Assembly: GCF_009711415.1 (NCBI RefSeq)
Contig: NZ_SMLZ01000115.1
Span: 1 to 64,000 of the forward strand
DNA: 64,000 nt
Reading direction: 5' to 3'
From: Roseibium denhamense
GTDB lineage: Bacteria; Pseudomonadota; Alphaproteobacteria; Rhizobiales; Stappiaceae
Part shown: piece after piece, positions 44,566 through 52,608 of the stretch
How positions within the stretch are numbered: the first letter of the stretch is position 1
How the letters are laid out: each line of letters begins with the position of its first letter
The notes under the pieces: model-generated
What the model saw: the letters and a program-made list of their open reading frames with translations, nothing else
Told to the model about the DNA's origin: nothing
Databases searched by the model: none
Position numbers and translations under genes: made by a program

Positions 44566-44584
44566 ACGTTCTCTCCATTAAAAA

Positions 44585-44647
44585 ATAGACACTGTCAACA
44601 TTTCCGGTTGACGGTGCATGCGGTTGTATATAGACACTGACAACATT
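44585..44647. promoter_or_regulatory. Candidate TetR operator region between tetR-like gene and mipA
   Basis: The dyad CACTGTCAAC-N7-GTTGACGGTG (44590-44616; arms match at 9 of 10) overlaps the first of two 18-bp direct repeats, 44585-44602 and 44630-44647, which agree at 17 of 18 positions (ATAGACACTG, T or A, CAACATT). Lying between the divergent genes, they are probably sites for the TetR protein controlling itself and mipA. Confidence 0.6.
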
Positions 44648-44678
44648 GAAGTGCCTCAGTGTTTTTAAGGACATTCCT

Positions 44679-45494
44679 ATGGCGACTAAGTGTTATGGTT
44701 GGGCCGCGGGGCTGGCAAGCCTTGGCCTCGTGGCTTCACAGGCTTTTGCGCAGGAAACAGTATCCCCGGACACCATGGACAAGGATTGGACCGTTCTGGT
44801 CGGGGCGGGAGCCTTTGTAGGACCGGAATATCTCGGCTCCAAGGACTATGCGTTCCAGCCCGCGCCCATCGGCACCATTCAAAAAGGACCCTTCTTCGTC
44901 AAATTGACCGGCACGACACTGACCGCAAATGTGCTGCCATTGGAGACCATTTATGCAGGACCCTTGATCGGTTATGGCGGCGGGCGCAAGGATGTAAAGG
45001 ACAATGTCGTCAAGAAGCTGGACGAGGTCGATGCCGAACTCTGGCTCGGCGGCGTCGTCGGTGCAGGCTATGATGGTCTGATGTTGCAGCGCGACCGGAT
45101 AGGCGCCCGGATCGAAATAGCGCATGACGTCATGGGTGACAGCGGCACAACGGCCACCTTCAGCGCAGGGTATGAAATCAACGCGACCGAACGGCTGGCC
45201 TTCGGGGTTGATCTGTCGACCACCTATGTCACGGCGGATTATGCCGATGCCTATTACTCGGTGTCCGCGTCCGGCTCTGCGGCCAGCGGCCTGTCCCGAT
45301 ACAAAGCAGATGCAGGCTTCCGGGACATATCCTTGAATGTGTCGTCCCGCTTTGCCGTGACCGAGAACTGGGGGGTCGGGGGAACGGCCGGAGCGTCCTA
45401 TCTGCTCGGGGACATGGCGGACAGCCCGATTGTCGAAGAGCGGGGTGCCCGGACCAACGCCCAGGGCGGTCTGTTTCTTTACTACAATTTCTGA
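44679..45494 (+). CDS. MipA/OmpV family outer membrane protein
   Basis: A 271-residue beta-barrel precursor. Residues 1-24 form a signal peptide (cleavage after QAFA). DWTVLVGAGAFVGPEYLGSK is the conserved MipA/OmpV start, followed by alternating polar/aromatic strands and a C-terminal phenylalanine (LFLYYNF), the outer-membrane assembly signal. MipA relatives scaffold murein enzymes or act as porins induced by stress. The start at 44679 has AAGGA; the frame is open to 44646. The TetR gene next door probably controls it. Confidence 0.88.
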   Translation: MATKCYGWAAGLASLGLVASQAFAQETVSPDTMDKDWTVLVGAGAFVGPEYLGSKDYAFQPAPIGTIQKGPFFVKLTGTTLTANVLPLETIYAGPLIGYGGGRKDVKDNVVKKLDEVDAELWLGGVVGAGYDGLMLQRDRIGARIEIAHDVMGDSGTTATFSAGYEINATERLAFGVDLSTTYVTADYADAYYSVSASGSAASGLSRYKADAGFRDISLNVSSRFAVTENWGVGGTAGASYLLGDMADSPIVEERGARTNAQGGLFLYYNF

Positions 45495-45977
45495 CCGGCC
45501 GCGCTCCAGCCAAAAAAGATCCGGAAAACTTATCCCCGTGGCGCCAAGTGGCCGTATCATAAGTTCGTTCCCGCCGTCACGGGGCCGACAGCGGACCGTC
45601 CGTTCGTGGGTGGCGGGGACCGGAGATCAGAAGACGGGGCGGGGTAACGGCCCGGCCGGTCTTCTGCAGCGGTCAGCCGGATTTGATGGATCGCATGCGG
45701 GTTCCAGACGCATGCAGACCAGGGCCCGGAAGAGCGCTTGGACGTCCACCTTGCGGTTGTCCGCAGGTGCCGGCCAGGTGCGAAAAGACCGCTGTCCGGG
45801 AAAGATCTTCGGGCAGGCGTGCTCCTTGCCACTCTCTCCCAACCTAAAACCACGCCCGGCAAGTCCGGTGCGCCTGCCATCCCGTCCTTGGAGACGGCCT
45901 CATCAGCAAAAAACGCCGGAGGGAACCCTCGCGGCGCTTCATGTGCTGGCTGGGTCGGACCCCACGGCCAACGATGA
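45495..45977. other. Intergenic region between convergent mipA-like and aminotransferase genes
   Basis: About 480 bp with no convincing gene; short open frames are arginine/proline-rich in the way of non-coding GC-rich DNA. The only clear element is the minus-strand terminator at 45908-45936. No plus-strand terminator for the mipA-like gene was identified. Confidence 0.4.
45908..45936 (-). terminator. Rho-independent terminator of the aminotransferase gene
   Basis: On the minus strand, CGCCGCGAGGG and CCCTCCGGCG pair almost throughout around a tiny loop and are followed by six T. It lies about 40 bp after the aminotransferase stop. Confidence 0.8.
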
Positions 45978-47372
45978 TCAGTCGAGCCAGCCGTCGCGTT
46001 TCAGGATCCGGTAGGTATCGTTCAGCGTCTTTTCGGCAGTTGCGATCAGGAAGTCGGCTTCCTCGTGGGTCAGGACCAGAGGCGGGGATATGATCATGCT
46101 GTCACGCACCGCGCGCATCACCATGCCATGCTCGAAGGAAATGTCCCGGCACAACAGCCCCGGTACGCCGACATCCTTGAACGGTTTGTGCGGGTTTTTC
46201 TTGTCCGGCACCAGTTCCAGTGCCCCCACAATTCCGCTCATGCGCGCTTCACCGACAAGTTCATGCTCACCGAGCTTCAGCCAGCGCTCCTGCAGATAAG
46301 GGCCGATATCGTTCTTCACCCGTCCGACCAGGCCTTCGCGCTCGATGATGTCGAGATTGGCAAGGGCCGCTGCCGCGCAGGCGGGATGGCCGGAATATGT
46401 ATAACCGTGGTTGAAGTCGCCGCCGGCCAGCATCAGGCCTTCAGCCACCTTGTCCGACACCATGACACCGCCCATCGGCAGGTAGCCGGAGGTCAGGCCC
46501 TTGGCGATCGGCATGAGGTCCGGCTTGATCCCGTAATAGGTGGAGCCGAACCATTCACCGAGACGGCCGAACCCGCAGATGACCTCGTCCGCCACGAACA
46601 GGATTTCGCGTTCTTCCAGGATGCGCCGGACTTCCGGCCAATAGGTCTCCGGCGGGATGATGACACCGCCTGCGCCCTGGATCGGCTCGGCAATGAAGGC
46701 GGCAACCTTGTCTTCCCCGATCTCGTCAATTGCCTGTTCCAGCTTGCGGGCGACGTGAATGCCGAAGTCATCCGGGCTCATGTCGTGGCCTTCGCCAAAC
46801 CAGTAGGGCTGGTCGATGTGGTGAACGCCGGCAACCGGAAGGTCGCCCTGCTCATGCATGCCCTTCATGCCGCCAAGGCTGGTGCCGGCGAGCGTCGAAC
46901 CGTGATAGCCGTTCCAGCGGCCGATGATCACCTTCTTGTCCGGTTTGCCCTGCTTGTCCCAATAGGTGCGCACCATCCGGAACACGGTATCGTTGGCTTC
47001 CGAGCCGGACGAGCAGAAAAAGACCGTATTCAGATGGTCCGGCGCCAGCTTTGCCAGCCGCTCCGCCAGGGCGATGGCCGGTGGATGTGTCGTCTTGAAG
47101 AAGGTGTTGTAATAGGACAGTTCCACCATCTGCTTGTGGACCGCATCGGCAATTTCCTTGCGGCCGTGACCGACCTGGACGCACCACAACCCGGCCATGC
47201 CGTCGAGGATCTTCTTGCCTTCCGAATCTGTCAGCCAGACGCCATCGGCACTTGTGATGATCCGGCTGCCCTCATCGTTGAGCGACTTCATGTCGGAGAA
47301 GGGATGCCAGTGATGGGCGGCATCCAGCTCTTGCAGGGCCTTGGTCGGATAAATGTTCGATTGCGCCGTCAT
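45978..47372 (-). CDS. Class III polyamine:pyruvate-type aminotransferase (SpuC-like)
   Basis: A 464-residue PLP enzyme of the omega-amino acid / polyamine transaminase group. FCSSGSEANDTVFRMVRTYW (near 119-138) binds PLP phosphate, FVADEVICGFGRLGEWFGS holds the aspartate for the pyridine nitrogen, and MPIAKGLTSGYLPMGG the Schiff-base lysine near 290. Location beside gamma-glutamylpolyamine synthetases and a Pot transporter favours putrescine/cadaverine:pyruvate transamination, as for SpuC of Pseudomonas. Beta-alanine or GABA transamination is possible. It lies 116 bp downstream of the first glutamine-synthetase-like gene. Confidence 0.9.
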   Translation of the reverse strand: MTAQSNIYPTKALQELDAAHHWHPFSDMKSLNDEGSRIITSADGVWLTDSEGKKILDGMAGLWCVQVGHGRKEIADAVHKQMVELSYYNTFFKTTHPPAIALAERLAKLAPDHLNTVFFCSSGSEANDTVFRMVRTYWDKQGKPDKKVIIGRWNGYHGSTLAGTSLGGMKGMHEQGDLPVAGVHHIDQPYWFGEGHDMSPDDFGIHVARKLEQAIDEIGEDKVAAFIAEPIQGAGGVIIPPETYWPEVRRILEEREILFVADEVICGFGRLGEWFGSTYYGIKPDLMPIAKGLTSGYLPMGGVMVSDKVAEGLMLAGGDFNHGYTYSGHPACAAAALANLDIIEREGLVGRVKNDIGPYLQERWLKLGEHELVGEARMSGIVGALELVPDKKNPHKPFKDVGVPGLLCRDISFEHGMVMRAVRDSMIISPPLVLTHEEADFLIATAEKTLNDTYRILKRDGWLD

Positions 47373-47487
47373 GGCATTGGCTCCAGTTGACTAAGACCGT
47401 TTGCCAGCATTGAAGCTGGGCTTCATTTGTTATCCCGGATCTCCGATGGGCCGGGCGGACACTTCCGGACCAGGTATCGGGCCGCCC

Positions 47488-48894
47488 TTACACATTGAGC
47501 AGGAGATACTCCCGCTCCCAGGGGCTGATGACCGACATGAAGGTCTCGAATTCCTCGTATTTGATCGCCCGGTAGGTGGCGACGAAGGTCTCGCCGAACA
47601 CCTCGACCATTTCTTCAGAACGTTCGAATTTTGAAAGGGCTTCCGGCAGACCGCGAGGCAAAGACTTGGCGAGTTCGGTGCAATCATCCGCGCGTGGCGT
47701 ATCCGGCTTCAAGCCCTTTGTAATCCCGAGATATCCGCAGGCAAGAGATGCGGCGATTGCCAAGTAGGGATTTGCATCAGATCCCGGGATGCGATTTTCG
47801 AGGCGCCGTGCGTCCGGGCTCGAATACGGCACCCTGAGGCCGACGGTTCGATTGTCATAACCCCAGTAGACATTGACGGGTGATGTCGAGGTTTTTGAAA
47901 AGCGCCGATAGGAATTTACGAAGGGTGCCATGATCGCCGTGACATGCGGCAGGAATTTCTGGTGGCCGGCAATGAAGGAGAGAAAGGCATCCGTCTCCGT
48001 GCCGGTATCGCTGGCAAAGATGTTCTGGCCTGTTGCCACATCCAAGACCGACTGGTGAATATGCATGGCCGATCCGGGCTGATTCGACATGGGCTTCGAC
48101 ATGAATGTGGCATACATTTCATGGCGGAGCGCTGCCTCGCGGATGGTGCGCTTGAACAGGAAGACCTGATCGGCAAGTGCCAGAGGGTCGCCGTGCCGCA
48201 GATTAATTTCCATCTGCGCAGCGCCTTCCTCGTGGATCATCGTATCGATCTCAAGGCCCTGTTTTTCGGACAGATCATAGATGTCATCGATCAGGTCATC
48301 GAACTCATTCAACGCGGAGATGGAATAGGACTGGCGGCCGACTTCGGGGCGTCCTGACCGTCCGGTGGGTGGCTCGAGTGGATAGTCGGGATCCGTATTC
48401 GGCCGCACCAGATAGAACTCGATCTCCGGCGCGATGACCGGGGCCCAGCCTTTGTCCTCATAGAGCTTCAGGATCCGTTTCAGGACGTTGCGGGGGGCTG
48501 TCTCCACCGGAACGCCGTCCCGGGTTTGTGCATCGTGGATCAATTGGGCGGTCGGATCGCTTTCCCAAGGTACGGTGGTCAGCGTCGAATAGTCGGCCTT
48601 GAAGTAAAGATCCCCGTCAATCGGATTGTGCTGAAAACGATCATCATCGTCGGGATAGTCGCCGGAAATGGTTTGCGCGAAGATCGAAGCCGGCATGGTC
48701 ATGACCGGGCCGGAGAAGAACTTTTCGGTCGGCATCATCTTGCCGCGTGCAACCCCGGCAATATCCGGCACGATACACTCGATATCCTGGATGTTGCGGG
48801 CCTCCAGCCAGGCTTTGGCAGCCGCTTCATCCGGAACACCGCGAACGGTTTCAGGTAGGTGCTGTCTCTCCGTATCAGAGGTGGTGTCACTCAC
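47488..48894 (-). CDS. puuA: Gamma-glutamylpolyamine synthetase, glutamine synthetase family (copy 1)
   Basis: A 468-residue glutamine-synthetase-like ligase that would join glutamate to a polyamine at ATP cost. APEIEFYLV supplies metal-binding glutamates, SAMHIHQSV a metal histidine, and YWGYDNRTVGLRVP and ENRIPGSDANPYL the ATP/glutamate site. The adenylylation tyrosine loop of ordinary GlnA is absent, and the C-terminus ISPWEREYLLLNV is typical of PuuA/SpuB proteins. It is distinct from the copy at 49917. Which copy takes putrescine, spermidine or another amine cannot be told. TGTGATCACA lies upstream. Confidence 0.85.
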   Translation of the reverse strand: MSDTTSDTERQHLPETVRGVPDEAAAKAWLEARNIQDIECIVPDIAGVARGKMMPTEKFFSGPVMTMPASIFAQTISGDYPDDDDRFQHNPIDGDLYFKADYSTLTTVPWESDPTAQLIHDAQTRDGVPVETAPRNVLKRILKLYEDKGWAPVIAPEIEFYLVRPNTDPDYPLEPPTGRSGRPEVGRQSYSISALNEFDDLIDDIYDLSEKQGLEIDTMIHEEGAAQMEINLRHGDPLALADQVFLFKRTIREAALRHEMYATFMSKPMSNQPGSAMHIHQSVLDVATGQNIFASDTGTETDAFLSFIAGHQKFLPHVTAIMAPFVNSYRRFSKTSTSPVNVYWGYDNRTVGLRVPYSSPDARRLENRIPGSDANPYLAIAASLACGYLGITKGLKPDTPRADDCTELAKSLPRGLPEALSKFERSEEMVEVFGETFVATYRAIKYEEFETFMSVISPWEREYLLLNV

Positions 48895-48949
48895 AGGTCG
48901 GCTCCGGGTGTTCGCATTCGCTTGGGTTCAGTGGTCTAGGGTGCGGCTC

Positions 48950-49030
48950 TTATCACAAAAACACTTTTGGAAATCCAAACTGCCCAGCGTGTCATTCCAA
49001 GACTGTCCAATACAAATATTGTGATCACAA
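48950..49030. promoter_or_regulatory. Candidate GntR operators before glutamylpolyamine synthetase copy 1
   Basis: The perfect palindrome TTGTGATCACAA lies at 49019-49030, with a related half-site TTATCACAAAA at 48950-48960 and a second dyad TTTGGA-AA-TCCAAA between them (about 48966-48979). The same TGTGATC/GATCACA words recur in front of the GntR gene and copy 2, pointing to shared control. Confidence 0.6.
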
Positions 49031-49053
49031 AATGACACGGTGGATGAAATTGA

Positions 49054-49761
49054 TCAAGCGGGGGGCTTCGATGAGAGAATCTCGCGTCCCAAAAGACCCA
49101 TTCCATCCTGTATATCTGCGCGTATCGCTGCCCGGAGAGCCGAAGCGTTGCCATCCCTTATGGCAGCTATAGCCGCCTTGTGCTGGTCAACTAGATTGGC
49201 GGTTCCTACCCGCCCGTAAACTGTCCGCATAAAGGGAGAAAACTGTAGCCAAAGGCTGTCGATCAAAGGCAACAGGACCTCGCTTCCAGAGGCACGGTAC
49301 ATTGCAAAGTGAAAGGCATGATTGAGGCGCAGGTAGCTCTCCGCATCGCCATTGCTTAGCCGGACATCGATGTCATCATCAATTTCGGTCAGCGCATCCG
49401 CATCGGCTGCAGACAAGGAGGGGAGAGCCAGAACGGCAAGTTCCGGCTCCAGCAGCAGCCTAGCGGTCAGAACCTCGTCGAACCGGGCCGGGGTCATGGA
49501 CGGCACCTGCACGCGGCCGTTCGATTTCACTTCCAGCACGTTTTCGGCGGACAGGCGCTGCAGCACTTCGCGCACCGGCATCGGGCTGACCCCGAGGTCG
49601 GCCGCCAGCCCGCGGATGGTCACGGACTTGCCCGGAATGAAGCGGCCGGTCAAAAGCCGCGTGCGCACAGCCTGGTCCACCTGAGCGCGCGTGGACGCGC
49701 GTTTGGAGGCGGTTGCCGGTGACCGCTTTTCCGGGCCTGAACTGAGAGCGGACCGCCGCAT
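49054..49761 (-). CDS. GntR family regulator (FCD type) of the polyamine locus
   Basis: A 235-residue regulator. The winged helix (about 25-90) contains TIRGLAADLGVSPMPVREVL, and the FCD sensor (about 100-225) carries NHAFHFAMYRASG with the metal/ligand histidines. It sits between the two glutamylpolyamine synthetase genes and is divergent from copy 2, so it most likely controls polyamine catabolism, possibly responding to a polyamine or a glutamylated intermediate. The ATG at 49761 is chosen because helix-turn-helix proteins of this group start about here; the frame is open to 49860. Confidence 0.88.
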   Translation of the reverse strand: MRRSALSSGPEKRSPATASKRASTRAQVDQAVRTRLLTGRFIPGKSVTIRGLAADLGVSPMPVREVLQRLSAENVLEVKSNGRVQVPSMTPARFDEVLTARLLLEPELAVLALPSLSAADADALTEIDDDIDVRLSNGDAESYLRLNHAFHFAMYRASGSEVLLPLIDSLWLQFSPFMRTVYGRVGTANLVDQHKAAIAAIRDGNASALRAAIRADIQDGMGLLGREILSSKPPA

Positions 49762-49799
49762 TGCCACCAGGTGTATCCTTTCCGTAATTCGAAGGCTGG

Positions 49800-49840
49800 G
49801 TGTGATCTTTCTTGACAGTCTTTCCAGAAAGTGATCACAT
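49800..49840. promoter_or_regulatory. Candidate GntR operators in the divergent GntR / synthetase copy 2 gap
   Basis: TGTGATCTTTCT (49801-49812) and AGAAAGTGATCACA (49826-49839) form an inverted pair over about 40 bp, and the right half contains GTGATCAC, matching the palindrome in front of copy 1. The position between divergent genes suits autoregulation plus control of copy 2. Confidence 0.6.
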
Positions 49841-49916
49841 TTTTGCCAAGGACGCAACATAGGTGACGAGCGGAGTGGCTTGAAGGGTCAAACGTTCCTC
49901 GCCGGACAAGGCATTC

Positions 49917-51305
49917 ATGAACGAACTTCCCCACCAGATCCTGAACCACCCGGCGGCTCCAGGGTGGAAGACCGGCTTTGAAGCCTTTTTGAAAGAGCAT
50001 CCGGATCTCGATACACTGGAAGTCATCCTGCCCGACACCAATGGCGTTCTGCGTGGCAAGTGGCTGCCGGGCAAGGCGCTTCCCAAGGTGTTCGAGCAGG
50101 GGGTTGCCTTTCCGTATTCGCTTTTCGGTCTGGATGTTTGGGGGCGCGAAGTCGAAGCGACCGGCATGCATCTGGAAACCGGTGACAAGGACGGTGTCTG
50201 CTGGCCGATCCCGGAAAGCCTGAAACTGGTTCCGTGGACGGACCGCAAGACCGCACAAGTGCTTCTGTCTGTCTATGACCGGGATGGCGAGCCCTTCATG
50301 GCCGATCCGCGCCATGTGCTGGAGCGCATTGTCAAGAAGCTCCAGGACGAACACGGCCTGACCGCGACCTGTGCTTTTGAGCTGGAATTCTATCTTTTCG
50401 AGGAAAGCGACGGCGATTGGACCGAACAGCCCAAACCGCTGTTTTCCACCCATCTGGGCCCGGCCCGCCAGAACATGTATGCCCTGTCGGATCTTGAGGC
50501 GCTTCTGCCGGTGGTGGACGATTTGCGACGGGCCTGCGAGGCCCAGGGCATTCCGGCCGATGCCGCGGTTTCAGAAGCGGCGCCCGGCCAGTTCGAACTC
50601 AATCTACATCACCGGAGCGACCCGCTTCTGGCCGCAGATGACGTGGTGCTGTTGCGCCGTCTGGTGGCCGGTGTCGCCCGCAAACATCAGCTCAAAGCCT
50701 CCTTCATGGCCAAGCCCTTCGTGGAATGGCCCGGAAACGGCATGCATGTTCACTGCTCGCTGGGTGATAAAACCGGCAATATCTTTGCTGATGAAAAGGA
50801 GGGAGCGGACCTTCTTGGCTATGCCATCAACGGCCTCATGAGAACGATGCCGGAAGCCTTGCTGCTGTTCATCTCCACCTTCAACGGCTTCCGGCGCATG
50901 CAGCCTGGCTCCTATGCACCAGCGTCGATCTGCTGGGGCTACGACAACAGATCCGTGGCTCTGCGGGTTCCCGCCTCTACGCCGGATGCGGCCCGTGTCG
51001 AGCACCGGATCGCAGGCGCGGACGCCAATCCGTATCTTGTGCTGACCGGGATTCTCGCCGGGATGATGGAAGGCCTGAAACTGAAGAAGGATCCGCCGGC
51101 CGCCGTGACGGGCAATGCCTATGAAAAGCGCAGAAAACGACTGACACCCTGGATGGATGAAGCGATTGATGCCTTTGAAGCGTCCAAGCTCATGAAACAG
51201 GCAGTTGGCAAGGAAATGCACAAGGTTCTGACCGAGATCAAGCGCGAGGAATTGAATGAATTCGGCCGCGAGATCTCGTCGCTTGAGCGCCAGACATATC
51301 TTTGA
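49917..51305 (+). CDS. Gamma-glutamylpolyamine synthetase, glutamine synthetase family (copy 2)
   Basis: A 462-residue glutamine-synthetase-like ligase. The metal glutamates (CAFELEFYLF), AAPGQFELNLHH, GMHVHCSLGDK and CWGYDNRSVALRVP mark an intact active site, and EHRIAGADANPYLVLTGIL closes it. The C-terminal ISSLERQTYL differs from copy 1 (ISPWEREYLLLNV), showing that the two are old paralogues rather than a recent duplication. It heads a plus-strand cluster leading to potFGHI (149-bp gap). Its partner enzymes for oxidation and hydrolysis of the glutamylated product (PuuB, PuuD types) are not in the window. Confidence 0.85.
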   Translation: MNELPHQILNHPAAPGWKTGFEAFLKEHPDLDTLEVILPDTNGVLRGKWLPGKALPKVFEQGVAFPYSLFGLDVWGREVEATGMHLETGDKDGVCWPIPESLKLVPWTDRKTAQVLLSVYDRDGEPFMADPRHVLERIVKKLQDEHGLTATCAFELEFYLFEESDGDWTEQPKPLFSTHLGPARQNMYALSDLEALLPVVDDLRRACEAQGIPADAAVSEAAPGQFELNLHHRSDPLLAADDVVLLRRLVAGVARKHQLKASFMAKPFVEWPGNGMHVHCSLGDKTGNIFADEKEGADLLGYAINGLMRTMPEALLLFISTFNGFRRMQPGSYAPASICWGYDNRSVALRVPASTPDAARVEHRIAGADANPYLVLTGILAGMMEGLKLKKDPPAAVTGNAYEKRRKRLTPWMDEAIDAFEASKLMKQAVGKEMHKVLTEIKREELNEFGREISSLERQTYL

Positions 51306-51453
51306 GGCACTCAGTGCTCAAAATCCGCTCTGGACAAAAATCCGGAGCATCGCCAATCTTCGGATTGGATCGTCAAGCAGACGGAAAACCGTTTGCGAAC
51401 AGGGATAAGGCCGGGAAAGGGCCACCCCAGGACCTCTTGAGGGGAGTTTCGAA

Positions 51454-52548
51454 ATGAAGATGACATCTTTTCTGACAAGCGTCGCTGCACTCAGCCTGAT
51501 GACCGGGGCCGCTCTGGCCCAGGACCGGTCCGTGAACATCTACAACTGGTCCGACTACATTGATGAATCGATTCTGGAGGATTTCACGAAGGAAACCGGC
51601 ATTGAAGTCGTGTATGACGTCTTCGACAGCAACGAGGTTCTGGAAACCAAGCTGCTGGCAGGCGGAACCGGCTATGACATCGTGGTGCCGACCGGAACCT
51701 TCCTGTCCCGTCAGATCCAGGCCGGGGTGTTTTCCGAACTCGATAAGTCAAAGCTGAGCAACCTGTCCAACATGTGGAAGGACATTGAGGCGCGCGTTGA
51801 GAAATACGATCCGGGCAACGCCTATTCCATCAACTACATGTGGGGCACCACCGGTCTTGGCTACAACGTTGAGAAAGTGAAGGAAATTCTCGGCGAAGAC
51901 GCACCTGTCGACAGCTGGGACCTTCTGTTCAAGCCGGAAAATGCCGAAAAGCTGGCCGAGTGCGGCATCCATGTTCTGGATGCGCCGACCGAACTTTTCC
52001 CCGCTGCGCTGAACTATCTGGGGCTTGATCCAGACAGCAAGGACACGGGCGACATCGAAAAGGCGGGCGAACTTCTCAAGACTGTCCGTCCCCATGTCCA
52101 GAAGTTCCACTCGTCGGAATACATCAACGCGCTGGCCAATGGTGATATTTGCCTCGCGGTTGGCTGGTCCGGCGATGTGCTGCAAGCGCGTGACCGCGCT
52201 GCGGAAGCAGATAATGGTGTGACCGTTGAATACGCCATTCCGAAGGAAGGGGCGTTGATGTGGTTTGACCAGATGGCGATCCCGGCCGACGCGAAAAACA
52301 CTGAAGAGGCGCATGAGTTCCTCAACTACATCATGCGTCCGGACGTCATGGCCAAGGCATCGAACTATGTCTACTACGCCAACGGCAACAAGGCCTCGCA
52401 AGAGCTTCTCAACGAAGACGTGATCGGGGATCCGGCGATCTACCCGCCAGCGGAAGCCGTTGAAAACCTCTACACGGTCACTTCCTATGCGCCGAAAGTG
52501 AACCGGATCGTCACCCGGACCTGGACCTCTGTGAAAAGCGGCCAGTAA
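51454..52548 (+). CDS. potF: Polyamine ABC transporter periplasmic binding protein (PotF-like)
   Basis: A 364-residue periplasmic protein with a signal peptide (residues 1-22, cleavage after ALA). VNIYNWSDYIDESILEDFTK is the PotD/PotF start; the aromatic and acidic residues of NWSDY, the segment LAVGWSGDVLQA and EGALMWFDQMAIP form the diamine site. These fit putrescine or spermidine. A GAGGGGAG site precedes the ATG. A perfect GC hairpin follows the stop, likely to raise its mRNA level over that of potGHI. Confidence 0.93.
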   Translation: MKMTSFLTSVAALSLMTGAALAQDRSVNIYNWSDYIDESILEDFTKETGIEVVYDVFDSNEVLETKLLAGGTGYDIVVPTGTFLSRQIQAGVFSELDKSKLSNLSNMWKDIEARVEKYDPGNAYSINYMWGTTGLGYNVEKVKEILGEDAPVDSWDLLFKPENAEKLAECGIHVLDAPTELFPAALNYLGLDPDSKDTGDIEKAGELLKTVRPHVQKFHSSEYINALANGDICLAVGWSGDVLQARDRAAEADNGVTVEYAIPKEGALMWFDQMAIPADAKNTEEAHEFLNYIMRPDVMAKASNYVYYANGNKASQELLNEDVIGDPAIYPPAEAVENLYTVTSYAPKVNRIVTRTWTSVKSGQ

Positions 52549-52559
52549 GCCAAGATGGC

Positions 52560-52583
52560 GCCGGGCCGCTTCTGCGGCCCGGC
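52560..52583 (+). promoter_or_regulatory. Intercistronic hairpin potF-potG
   Basis: A perfect 10-bp stem GCCGGGCCGC-TTCT-GCGGCCCGGC starts 11 bp after the potF stop and has no T run. Such hairpins after binding-protein genes protect the upstream mRNA from 3' exonucleases, giving more binding protein than membrane components. Confidence 0.8.
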
Positions 52584-52608
52584 ATAGCCTTGGAAGAGCG
52601 AACAAGGG

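Noticed and set aside
46065-47390. A 441-codon plus-strand frame opposite the aminotransferase
   Set aside because: Mirror of a clear PLP enzyme with no independent start signal.
49019-49030. CRP/FNR site as explanation for TGTGATCACA
   Set aside because: The sequence resembles a CRP core but lacks the usual 6-bp spacer between TGTGA and TCACA; sharing between promoters around the GntR gene favours a GntR operator, although this is not proven.
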